From DATEEG01 sp035525055 (GTDB lineage Bacteria; Actinomycetota; Acidimicrobiia; Spongiisociales; ZC4RG35), in the NCBI GenBank assembly GCA_035525055.1, contig DATLEZ010000105.1, positions 1 through 11,898 of the forward strand: a stretch of DNA of 11,898 nucleotides. Direction: 5' to 3'. The notes under the pieces are model-generated. The model was not told the DNA's origin. It did not search any database and saw only the letters and a program-made list of their open reading frames with translations. The position numbers and the translations under genes were made by a program. This document shows positions 1 through 6,478 of the stretch, in pieces. Each line of letters begins with the position of its first letter. The stretch's first letter is position 1.

Positions 1-379
1 CGAAGGGGCCTACCACGGCTCGCTGACCGGCAATCTCGATCTCGCCTCTCTCACCCGGCCATTCCCGGGGTGGCAAGGCTCCTCTGATCAGAGCCACCGT
101 CAGGTTTCCATCCCCGTCAACCCAGAAGACCGATCGGGTACCCCCCAGAGCTGTGAATTCATCCTCCTCAATCGCGGAGAGATCGGCGTTTTCGCCCGCC
201 ACCCTGGTTGGAAGGTCCGGTACCTGATAGGGAATCTGGGGGCATTCGACCAGAGACTCCACGGTTGTAGTCGTCTCTGGCGGATCCGTCGTTGTAGTAG
301 CGAGGCTGGTGGTCGACCCGGGGCTAGCCGAGCAGGCACAGACGAGCAGTAGCGGTGCCGCGACGCGGAGGAAACGCAT
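1..379 (-). CDS. Partial secreted lipoprotein of unknown function (C-terminus off window)
   Basis: An open frame runs from an ATG at 377-379 leftward off the window edge with no stop, giving about 126 visible residues. The N-terminus is a lipoprotein signal: MRFLR, then a hydrophobic run (VAAPLLLV), then a lipobox-like VCA-C with Cys16 as the likely lipidated residue. A short Thr-rich linker follows (residues 23-40). The rest is acidic and mixed (for example an EEDEF stretch near residue 77) and contains segments such as VFWVDGDGNLTVALIRG. I do not recognise the family. It is probably anchored on the outer face of the membrane. It is divergent from the M20 hydrolase, and the 64-base gap between them holds a heptamer repeat array. 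No strong Shine-Dalgarno is visible; the upstream GTGG is weak. Confidence is good that this is coding and exported, low for any role. Confidence 0.72.
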   Translation of the reverse strand, partial: MRFLRVAAPLLLVCACSASPGSTTSLATTTTDPPETTTTVESLVECPQIPYQVPDLPTRVAGENADLSAIEEDEFTALGGTRSVFWVDGDGNLTVALIRGALPPREWPGERGEIEIAGQRAVVGPF

Positions 380-396
380 CCGACCACGATAAGTAT

Positions 397-426
397 CTCA
401 AACCTCAAACTTCGAACTTCGAACTC
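397..426. repeat. Heptamer tandem array, CTCAAAC/TTCGAAC type (four units)
   Basis: Four consecutive 7-base units can be read: CTCAAAC at 397-403, CTCAAAC at 404-410, TTCGAAC at 411-417 and TTCGAAC at 418-424, followed by TC. The array fills nearly half of the 64-base gap between two divergent genes, so any promoters for them must overlap or abut it. The same unit family recurs at 7657-7741. Confidence 0.8.
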
Positions 427-443
427 CCGTTAGGGTCCGCCCC

Positions 444-1592
444 ATGGACCCGAAGTCAAGCGCCAGAGCAACCATCGAAAACCATTCCGAGGAACTGCGT
501 GACATCAGCCGATGGATGTTTCACAACCCCGAGGTCGCCTTTCAGGAACATCAGACCTCGGCCAAGCTGGCCCGATACCTCTCCAGTAACGGTTTCAATG
601 TCGAGTATCCCGCCTACGGGCTCGAAACCGCTTTTGTCGCCCGCACCGGATCGAGCGGGCCCGAGGTTGTGATCTGCGCCGAGTACGACGCCCTGCCCGG
701 AGTAGGACAGGCGTGCGGACATAACATCATCGCCACCTCAGCCCTGGGCGCCGGGCTTGCCCTTAGGGACCTCGCCGAGTCGCTGGGGATCAGGGTCACT
801 GTGCTCGGCACTCCTGCCGAGGAGTTGTACGGGGGCAAGGTCGACCTGATCAACGCCGGGGCCTTCTCCGACGCCTCTCTGGCGATGATGGTGCATCCAT
901 CCACCCACGACGTGGTCGACCCGACTGTGATCTCGGTCGTCCATCTCGATGTGTCGTTCCGCGGAAAATCGGCGCATGCATCTGCTTTCCCGTTCTCCGG
1001 GATCAACGCACTCGACGCCTTCGTCCAGGCTTACGTGAACGTGTCGACCCTTCGCCAGCAGCTCGAAACGACGGACAAGGTGCACGGGATCATCACTCAT
1101 GGTGGCGACGCCGCCAACATCATTCCGGACTTCACCAAGTCAACCTGGTACGTCCGAGCGCCCCATCAGGAGCGCCTCAACGTGCTCCTCCCCCGCATCA
1201 TTGCCTGCTTCGAGGCGGCTGCCACCGCCACCGGGTGCACGATGACGTTTGAATCCATGGGCCATCCCTTCGAGGACATGCGACACAACCCGTTGCTGGT
1301 TGATCTCTACGGCGCCAACTCCGCCGCAATTGGCCGCCCCATGCTGCGTGGTGGCGACCTTCCACCCCACCTTTCGGGATCGACCGACATGGGGAATGTG
1401 TCGAAGGTCGTGCCTTCAATCCATCCGATGATCAGCATCGACAGCCTGCCGGCCAGCAATCATCAGCCTGAGTATGCGGCCCACACCATCACCCCGGCCG
1501 GAGAGAAGGCCATTGTCGACGGCGCCATAGGAATGGCCTGGACAGTGATCGACATGGCAGTAGGAAACCGCTGGGCAGAGTTGAAGGGTTAG
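444..1592 (+). CDS. M20 family metallo-amidohydrolase (M20D / AbgB / PM20D2-like)
   Basis: A 382-residue protein, normal length for cytoplasmic M20 amidases and aminoacylases. It should hydrolyse an N-acyl or dipeptide-like amide bond using a di-metal centre. Visible motifs: AEYDALPG at 79-86; CGHN at 91-94, giving metal ligands Cys91 and His93; PAEE at 124-127, with Glu126 the likely general base and Glu127 a ligand; His151 in VHP; the lid/dimerisation domain from about 160 to 275 with GKSAHA at 174-179; STDMGNVS at 313-320; and final ligand His340 before QPEYA. All expected catalytic residues are present. One variation: the family's usual GHACGHN reads GQACGHN here. The ATG at 444 has a modest AGGG Shine-Dalgarno 8 bases upstream. 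No signal peptide is seen. AbgB-like enzymes cleave p-aminobenzoyl-glutamate and PM20D2-like enzymes cleave beta-alanyl dipeptides; the substrate cannot be decided here. The neighbouring amino-acid importer fits a peptide or amide salvage role, which is inference. Confidence 0.93.
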   Translation: MDPKSSARATIENHSEELRDISRWMFHNPEVAFQEHQTSAKLARYLSSNGFNVEYPAYGLETAFVARTGSSGPEVVICAEYDALPGVGQACGHNIIATSALGAGLALRDLAESLGIRVTVLGTPAEELYGGKVDLINAGAFSDASLAMMVHPSTHDVVDPTVISVVHLDVSFRGKSAHASAFPFSGINALDAFVQAYVNVSTLRQQLETTDKVHGIITHGGDAANIIPDFTKSTWYVRAPHQERLNVLLPRIIACFEAAATATGCTMTFESMGHPFEDMRHNPLLVDLYGANSAAIGRPMLRGGDLPPHLSGSTDMGNVSKVVPSIHPMISIDSLPASNHQPEYAAHTITPAGEKAIVDGAIGMAWTVIDMAVGNRWAELKG

Positions 1593-1610
1593 GGTGCTCG
1601 CGTTCATCGG

Positions 1611-1697
1611 GTGGTACGTGGTACGTGGTACGTCGAACCCGCGGATGGACGTTCGTCACAATTCTGGACGTACCACGTACCACGTACCACGTACCAC
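1611..1697. repeat. Inverted heptamer arrays (GTGGTAC x3 / GTACCAC x4) between convergent genes
   Basis: Three tandem GTGGTAC units at 1611-1631 face four tandem GTACCAC units at 1670-1697. Bases 1611-1634 pair perfectly with 1667-1690, giving a 24-bp stem with a 32-base loop (1635-1666). The structure fills the 110-base gap between the stop codons of the convergent M20 and propeller genes. It is placed where a bidirectional terminator would be, but neither side has a T-tract. Because the arms are tandem repeats, pairing can slip in 7-base steps. Confidence 0.85.
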
Positions 1698-1702
1698 GCT
1701 CT

Positions 1703-3274
1703 TCAGTCGCCTATTGCGTAGAACTTTCCGTCTCTCACCCCTACGTATATCCGACCGTTCCATACGGCCGGAGTCGACTCGATGCATGACTGAGAAAGCT
1801 GCATCGTCCATTGGAGAACCGGTTGGCCAGGATCGGCGATGGAATACGACCGCAGCTCGCCGGTGCAACTCGCCACCAGCAGTTCCTCCCCCACGACTAC
1901 GGGCGAAGACCACGAGTGCCATCCGATCTCATCTCTGAACACGACTTCACCCGTCTCTTGGTCAACCGCGAGAAGCTCGCCGGGATTCGTTGACGCATAG
2001 ATGACCCCGTCACCGAGTGCCGGGGTTGCCCAGAAGCCGCCGTAGTCGTTGCCGCCCGGCACCGGCACCCCCCACACAAAAGGATCCTCGGCGGTCGGGT
2101 CAAGTTTTATGAGTTGACCGAGGTCGCGCGAACGCTGGTTCTTGCGCTCCTCTTCGACCGCTACGTAGATGTTGCCATCGTGATCTGATATGAGGGTGGC
2201 ATCGGTGTCGTCTCCTACCCAGTAGTCGAAAACGACGGGGGCGTCGCCGTCCAACACATTGGAGATGTCGAAGCCGGCAACGCGGCCACCAGAGTTGGCG
2301 AAGTAGGCGGTCTGCCCGTGCACCATCACCGAGCTTTCGATCGAAACGTTGCGACCCACGAGGCCGAGGAGCTCCTGGGTCCAACCGGGGGTCTGGAATA
2401 CAATCTCAGGTTCCACCGCCACCAGCCCGTCGCTACCCATCGATCGGTTGAGCTTCACCGCGAAGAACCACGAGTTCTCCCCGCCCTCATACATGACGTC
2501 GTCGACGATCACCGGGTTGCCGTCCCAGTCGTCGTTCCACATGCCGTCGACCGCCGTGGCCTCGAGACCCCATAGCTCGACCGGTTCTGGCCGGTCGAGC
2601 GCAACCACCCGGAGCCGGTTGTCGCGGGAGCCGAAGTAGAGCAACGGATAGCCGTCGGGGTCGAGGGTGACCGATCCTTTGATGATGTCGCCCGTGACAA
2701 AGGATGGCCTCAACTCTTCGCCGGTTTCGGCGTCGAGGAAGTGCACGGCCTTGTCGTAAGCACCGAAAATGATCTCGGTGACTCCGTCCGGTCGCTCCCA
2801 CACCACGGGTTGTCCAGTCCAACCCGTTCCGCACCAGACACTCGACACCCCGGCAACCGACGACGAACCGCACATGCCACCCTCGGGGGGATAGGACCAC
2901 AACACCGTAGGGTTCTCGGGAAGCGGCCCCGTCCCGTAGAAAGTTCGGGTGGGGTTACCCCGGAACATGGTCAGGCCCACCGTCGAGCCCCAGGGCTCAC
3001 CGACGGTGTAGCCGGGCACGGTGCCAGGTTCGCGAACAGGCAGCGTGGTGGTGGTTGTCGTCGCGGCTGTGGTGGTTGTGGCTCGAGTGGTGGTCGTCGT
3101 GGGGAGGGGTCGGGTGGTGGTCGTCGCAATGGCCAATCGAGCAGACTCGGATGACTCCTGCCTGACTGCATAACTCACCGCGCCCACCATCGATCCAAAC
3201 AGAACCACAATCACCGCGGCGGATCGCATCCTGGACGGTCGAGCCACTGGGTCCGGCGTCGGGTCGGGCGTCAC
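1703..3274 (-). CDS. Membrane-anchored PQQ-type beta-propeller protein
   Basis: I chose the GTG at 3274 because it overlaps the upstream capA-like stop as GTGA, the usual sign of translational coupling. An in-frame TTG lies at 3286 and an ATG at 3229. The 523-residue protein has a short cytoplasmic N-terminus, one membrane segment at about 19-37 (AAVIVVLFGSMVGAVSYAV), a Thr-rich linker at about 51-78, then a repeat domain to the C-terminus. Propeller strands recur: FGAYDKAVHFLDAETGE, YFGSRDNRLRVVALD, YFANSGGRVAGFD, VIYASTNPGELLAVDQETGEV, LLVASCTGELRSYS and IYVGVRDGKFYAIGD. This is the PQQ-like or BamB-like seven- to eight-bladed pattern. Such domains bind partners or, in dehydrogenases, PQQ; I see no sign of an enzyme here, so a structural or sensing role outside the membrane is more likely. 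Two pairs of cysteines could form disulfides. Its role with the CapA-like protein is unknown. Confidence 0.85.
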   Translation of the reverse strand: MTPDPTPDPVARPSRMRSAAVIVVLFGSMVGAVSYAVRQESSESARLAIATTTTRPLPTTTTTRATTTTAATTTTTTLPVREPGTVPGYTVGEPWGSTVGLTMFRGNPTRTFYGTGPLPENPTVLWSYPPEGGMCGSSSVAGVSSVWCGTGWTGQPVVWERPDGVTEIIFGAYDKAVHFLDAETGEELRPSFVTGDIIKGSVTLDPDGYPLLYFGSRDNRLRVVALDRPEPVELWGLEATAVDGMWNDDWDGNPVIVDDVMYEGGENSWFFAVKLNRSMGSDGLVAVEPEIVFQTPGWTQELLGLVGRNVSIESSVMVHGQTAYFANSGGRVAGFDISNVLDGDAPVVFDYWVGDDTDATLISDHDGNIYVAVEEERKNQRSRDLGQLIKLDPTAEDPFVWGVPVPGGNDYGGFWATPALGDGVIYASTNPGELLAVDQETGEVVFRDEIGWHSWSSPVVVGEELLVASCTGELRSYSIADPGQPVLQWTMQLSQSCIESTPAVWNGRIYVGVRDGKFYAIGD

Positions 3275-4365
3275 GGCACCCCGCAAGGTGGATCATCCGT
3301 CAGGACAGGATGCCCCGAGCTCTCGATCACGGCGGGAATCAGACAGCCGCTGATCTCGCCCTCGGGCGAAATCAGCACCCTGGCCACACCTGGGGTGGCG
3401 CTTGCCGGCGACATCTCGGGCCATACAAAGTTGCCGAGGCTCCAGAAGACCGGACGATCCTGGACGGTCTCGAACGGTTGCAGTCGATGGGGATGATGAC
3501 CGAACACGACGTCAGCGCCGGCAGCGATCATTGCCTCCGCCCTCTCAACGTCGTCGGCCCTGGGAGTTGTGTCCAATTCCACCCCCCAGTGGACTGACAC
3601 CACGACGAAGTCCGCCACAGAGGCGGCAGCTTCGACCGTCGACACCATCAACTCGATGGTGTCGCCGTCGGCCATGCCCGCTCGATCGCTGGCAGCAATC
3701 CAACCGTCGTGCGGTCTGACGCCTCCGAAACCCACGACCGCGACCCGCCAGCCGTTCACATGAAAGAGGGCGGGGATGGCGGCCACGGCGGCGGTTCGAC
3801 CGGCTCCAACCGCCACCACACCGAGGTTTTCCAGGTTCCGGATGCCGTCGAGCAGGGCTTCCTTGCCGTAGTCCTGAGAGTGATTGTTACCGAGATTGGC
3901 GACTTCGATTCCCGCCTCTGCCATCTCGGCCAACCCGTCGGCACACCGAAAGACAAACTCCTTGTCCTCGGCCACGCCAAGAGCAGAGGGTGAGCATTCA
4001 AGATTGACCAGAGTGAGGTCGTCGTCGAGGAACAACCCTTCCAGACCACTCCAGGCCCATTCGTAGCCCTGGCTGGCCAGGGCGGGAATGTAGGCAGGAT
4101 CGAGGTTGACGTCGCCGGTCGCGTGGATGGTGACCCAACCCTTGGCAGGAGTGGAAGTCGTTGGGGTTGGGGGAATGGTCGTCGCCGGGATCGTGGTACG
4201 TGGTACGTGGTACGTGGTACGTGAAGAAGAGAGTGATGAGATCTGGGTGGTGGGTGATGCGTTCAAGTCAGCGGCCGATTGACCGGCACAGGCAAATGCA
4301 ACGACGCCGAGTGCAAGCCCACCAACGAGCACACAAACCACGCGTAAAGGGGAGGACACCCCCAA
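3271..4365 (-). CDS. CapA-family metallophosphatase-like lipoprotein
   Basis: The 364-residue protein starts at a TTG (4365); GTG codons at 4359 and 4341 are alternatives and no strong Shine-Dalgarno decides. A hydrophobic signal (residues 8-25) ends in FACAG, with Cys26 a plausible lipidation site. Residues 31-75 are a Ser/Thr/Pro linker. The CapA/PgsA metallophosphatase-like domain spans about 76-345: GDVNL at 84-88, NLEC at 121-124, NLGNNHSQDYG at 158-168, SVHWGVE at 257-263, GHHPH at 289-293 and SLGNF at 309-313, all in the family order. CapA proteins take part in poly-gamma-glutamate capsule synthesis or export, but no capB or capC genes are here, so capsule synthesis is not supported and hydrolysis of an envelope compound is possible. 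Residues 49-58 (RTTYHVPRTT) are encoded by a heptamer repeat array. It is first in a two-gene operon with the propeller protein. Confidence 0.88.
   Translation of the reverse strand: MGVSSPLRVVCVLVGGLALGVVAFACAGQSAADLNASPTTQISSLSSSRTTYHVPRTTIPATTIPPTPTTSTPAKGWVTIHATGDVNLDPAYIPALASQGYEWAWSGLEGLFLDDDLTLVNLECSPSALGVAEDKEFVFRCADGLAEMAEAGIEVANLGNNHSQDYGKEALLDGIRNLENLGVVAVGAGRTAAVAAIPALFHVNGWRVAVVGFGGVRPHDGWIAASDRAGMADGDTIELMVSTVEAAASVADFVVVSVHWGVELDTTPRADDVERAEAMIAAGADVVFGHHPHRLQPFETVQDRPVFWSLGNFVWPEMSPASATPGVARVLISPEGEISGCLIPAVIESSGHPVLTDDPPCGVP
4193..4220 (+). repeat. Heptamer array (GTGGTAC)x4 inside the capA-like coding sequence
   Basis: Four perfect tandem GTGGTAC units (GTACCAC on the coding strand) lie within codons 49-58 of the capA-like gene and encode RTTYHVPRTT in frame. 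Three units make 21 bases, so the peptide has a 7-residue period. The insertion sits in the low-complexity linker between the lipobox and the enzyme domain, where extra residues would be tolerated. Gain or loss of a number of units not divisible by three would shift the frame upstream of the catalytic domain. Confidence 0.9.
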
Positions 4366-4431
4366 AGGGTAGAAGCCACGTGATTCGTAATCGGATCAAC
4401 CGGAGGACCCGGAAGCTCAACGTTCCAGGTC

Positions 4432-4477
4432 GTACCACGTACCACGGGTTCTGGACGTACCACGTACCACGTACCAC
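4432..4477 (+). repeat. Heptamer arrays (GTACCAC)x2 and (GTACCAC)x3
   Basis: Two units at 4432-4445 and three at 4457-4477 are separated by GGGTTCTGGAC. The segment TTCTGGAC followed by GTACCAC units also occurs at the 1670 array, so these two loci share more than the heptamer itself. The arrays lie in the 131-base gap between the aapP stop and the capA-like start, beside a hairpin, and are inverted relative to the array at 4193-4220. Any capA promoter must lie in this gap; I found no convincing -35/-10 pair. Confidence 0.88.
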
Positions 4478-4494
4478 GGCGGCCGAAGGCCGCC
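4478..4494 (-). terminator. GC-rich hairpin directly after aapP (operon end)
   Basis: On the minus strand the sequence GGCGGCCTTCGGCCGCC begins 2 bases after the aapP stop codon. It forms a 7-bp stem closing on a C(TTCG)G loop, a very stable tetraloop type. No T-tract follows; heptamer repeats do. It most likely ends or protects the 3' end of the importer transcript. Confidence 0.7.
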
Positions 4495-4496
4495 GC

Positions 4497-5255
4497 CTAC
4501 AGGATTTGCGCCAGGAACTGCTTCGTTCTCTCCTCGGTCGGAGCGGTGAAGAAATGCTCCGGGGTCCCCACTTCCACGATCTGCCCGTCGGCCATGAAGA
4601 CCACCCGATCCGCAACCGCACGCGCAAAGCCCATCTCATGGGTGACAACGATCATCGTCATCCCCGACGTTGCAAGTTCCTCCATGGACTCAAGAACTTC
4701 CTTGATCATCTCCGGGTCAAGGGCGGAGGTTGGCTCATCGAACAACATCACCTTTGGCTGCATGGCGAGGGAGCGGGCGATAGCCACGCGTTGCTGCTGA
4801 CCACCCGACAGCTGACCGGGGAATTTGTGGGCCTGCTCGGGGATCCGGACCTGTTCCAGCATCGACATCCCCAGTTCCTCTGCCTTGTCCCGGGCCATCC
4901 GGCGGACTTGTCGGGGAGCAAGGGTCACGTTGTCGAGAACCGTCAGGTGAGGAAACAGGTTGAACTGCTGGAAGACCATCCCGGTCTCGCGTCGGACTTC
5001 CTGAATCCGGCGCAAATCATCGCTGAGTTCGATGCCGTCGACGACGACGCGGCCCCGGTCGTGTTTCTCGAGGCGATTCACACAGCGGATCAGAGTGCTC
5101 TTGCCGGATCCGGAGGGACCGATGACAACGACGACTTCCTTCCGTGCCACCGAGAGGTTGATGTCCTTCAAAGCCTGAAAGCTCCCAAAGAACTTGTCGA
5201 CGTGCTCCATCAGGATCATCGGGCCATCCAAAGTCGGCGGGGGTGGGACCGTCAT
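4497..5255 (-). CDS. aapP: Amino-acid ABC transporter ATP-binding protein AapP
   Basis: A 252-residue ATPase that drives import by the AapQM permease pair; it acts on the inner face of the membrane. I chose the ATG at 5255 because it overlaps the aapM stop as ATGA and is preceded by GGAG at a 4-base spacing. The frame stays open 20 codons further upstream but that part overlaps aapM. Motifs in order: Walker A GPSGSGKST at 46-54, Q-loop FQQFN at 95-99, signature LSGGQQQR at 149-156, Walker B MLFDEP at 170-175, D-loop SALD at 177-180, and switch His206 in VTHEMGFA. FNLFPHLTVLDNV and THEMGFAR are typical of the polar amino-acid subfamily (GlnQ, HisP, AapP). All key residues are intact. It is the last gene of the operon, followed by a hairpin. 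The exact name within the subfamily rests on gene order. Confidence 0.95.
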   Translation of the reverse strand: MTVPPPPTLDGPMILMEHVDKFFGSFQALKDINLSVARKEVVVVIGPSGSGKSTLIRCVNRLEKHDRGRVVVDGIELSDDLRRIQEVRRETGMVFQQFNLFPHLTVLDNVTLAPRQVRRMARDKAEELGMSMLEQVRIPEQAHKFPGQLSGGQQQRVAIARSLAMQPKVMLFDEPTSALDPEMIKEVLESMEELATSGMTMIVVTHEMGFARAVADRVVFMADGQIVEVGTPEHFFTAPTEERTKQFLAQIL

Positions 5256-6478
5256 CTTTCTCCAATCCCCAGCCGTCGTTCGAGTCGCTTGGCCTCCCTC
5301 GACATCGTGTAGCACCCAGCCCAGAAGACGAGCGCGACGAATGGCAGCGTGATCCTGGCCAGACCCTGAGCGTTAAAGGCCGCCTGAGTGTTGGCAAATC
5401 CGGAAGCGGCGAGAACGTCTGGAAAGCCCACGACGGCGACGAGTGTGGTGTCCTTGAACAAGCTGATGAACTGACCGACCATCGCCGGAATCGTGGCACG
5501 CAGAGCCTGCGGCATCACAATCGAACGGGTCGACTGGAAGGCGCTGAGACCGAGCGAAGCGGCGGCCTCGGTCTGTCCTGGGGGGACTGCCTGGAACCCT
5601 CCACGAACTACTTCGGCGATATAGGCGGCTTCGAACATGGTGATAGCGATCAGCACCCTGGTCACACCCGACGGGCGAAGCTCGAGCGGGAGGAAAAATC
5701 CGAGGGCGAAAACACCCAGAAGCAGCAGCGTTATGAGTGGCACTCCTCTGATCAACTCGATGTAGGTAACGGATAACCCCTTGACGACCGGCAGCGATGA
5801 GCGCCGGCCCAGGGCCAACAGGATCCCGAGGGGGAAAGCGAACAGGACGCCTGCCATGGTCAGAAACAGGTTCAGCTGCAGGCCACCCCATTGATGCCAT
5901 CCGATGCCCGATGTGGTCAGAGTCAAGTACGCAATGATCGGCAACGACAGAGCCAGCAACCAGATCCACCTGCGAGCACCGAACGGAACCGCCCGGCCGA
6001 GCCTGTTGGAGACCACCCCCACAAGCAACGCGCCGGTGACCGCGATGGCCGGGCCGGGGGTTTGGGTCAGACCCAGACAGATCGCGACGACGAGGCCCAA
6101 CGGCCAGAAACGCCGCGAGATCTGGGCGAGACTGCTGGCCGCGGGAATGGGCAGACCGGCCTCGCGGGCCCGGGCGGCGGTTCCGGACCAAACCAGACCC
6201 GCCACCAGCCCGGCCATGGCCGCCAGCACGGAAGCGCTCGCCGCCACCCGCCACAGCTGATCCCGGGGGAAGCCCCCCACAACGAACAGCGCCAGATTGA
6301 CCCGAAGAATCGTGAAGTCGGCGTCCACAATGAAACGGACCAGAGCGATGAAGGCTCCTACAAATACCGCCCCCAGGACCAGGGTCAGGATGACATTGAT
6401 TGGCGTTGAGAGGAGGTTCTTCCTGATCCAAATGAGGGCGCCGAAGCGGGCTCGGGCGGGCATCGTGACCGTTGCCAT
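5252..6478 (-). CDS. aapM: Amino-acid ABC transporter permease AapM
   Basis: A 408-residue inner-membrane permease. The ATG at 6478 shares one base with the aapQ stop (TGATG); an in-frame start at 6556 would overlap aapQ by 79 bases and is less likely. About eight hydrophobic segments are visible. An N-terminal region of several spans (about 28-50, 80-97, 127-155, 171-188) precedes the HisM/BPD permease core from about 200. The cytoplasmic EAA loop, which contacts the ATPase, is at about 300-330 (GQTEAAASLGL, then MPQALR). Length and the long N-terminal extension match AapM and BztC-type subunits rather than short HisM/GlnP permeases. It pairs with AapQ to form the channel. Start/stop overlaps with both neighbours indicate coupled translation. 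Confidence 0.92.
   Translation of the reverse strand: MATVTMPARARFGALIWIRKNLLSTPINVILTLVLGAVFVGAFIALVRFIVDADFTILRVNLALFVVGGFPRDQLWRVAASASVLAAMAGLVAGLVWSGTAARAREAGLPIPAASSLAQISRRFWPLGLVVAICLGLTQTPGPAIAVTGALLVGVVSNRLGRAVPFGARRWIWLLALSLPIIAYLTLTTSGIGWHQWGGLQLNLFLTMAGVLFAFPLGILLALGRRSSLPVVKGLSVTYIELIRGVPLITLLLLGVFALGFFLPLELRPSGVTRVLIAITMFEAAYIAEVVRGGFQAVPPGQTEAAASLGLSAFQSTRSIVMPQALRATIPAMVGQFISLFKDTTLVAVVGFPDVLAASGFANTQAAFNAQGLARITLPFVALVFWAGCYTMSREAKRLERRLGIGER

Noticed and set aside
1611..1697. CRISPR-like array
   Set aside because: Units are 7 bases with no spacers of regular length; there are no cas genes. These are tandem heptamers.
3040..3130. Triplet-like repeat DNA in the propeller gene
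   Set aside because: This is the Thr-rich linker coding sequence using mixed ACN codons, explained by the protein.
4366..4431. Possible capA promoter (TTGAGC or TTGATC hexamers on the minus strand)
   Set aside because: No -10 element at an acceptable distance from either hexamer; a promoter must exist nearby but I cannot place it.
4161..5312. Long plus-strand open frame (383 codons) opposite aapP
   Set aside because: The minus strand has every ABC ATPase motif in order. The plus-strand product is low-complexity, rich in His, Arg and Gln, and its start is made of translated heptamer repeats.
5373..6431. 352-codon minus-strand frame inside aapM
   Set aside because: Alternative frame of the permease gene with no hydrophobic pattern or recognisable domain; a GC-rich shadow.
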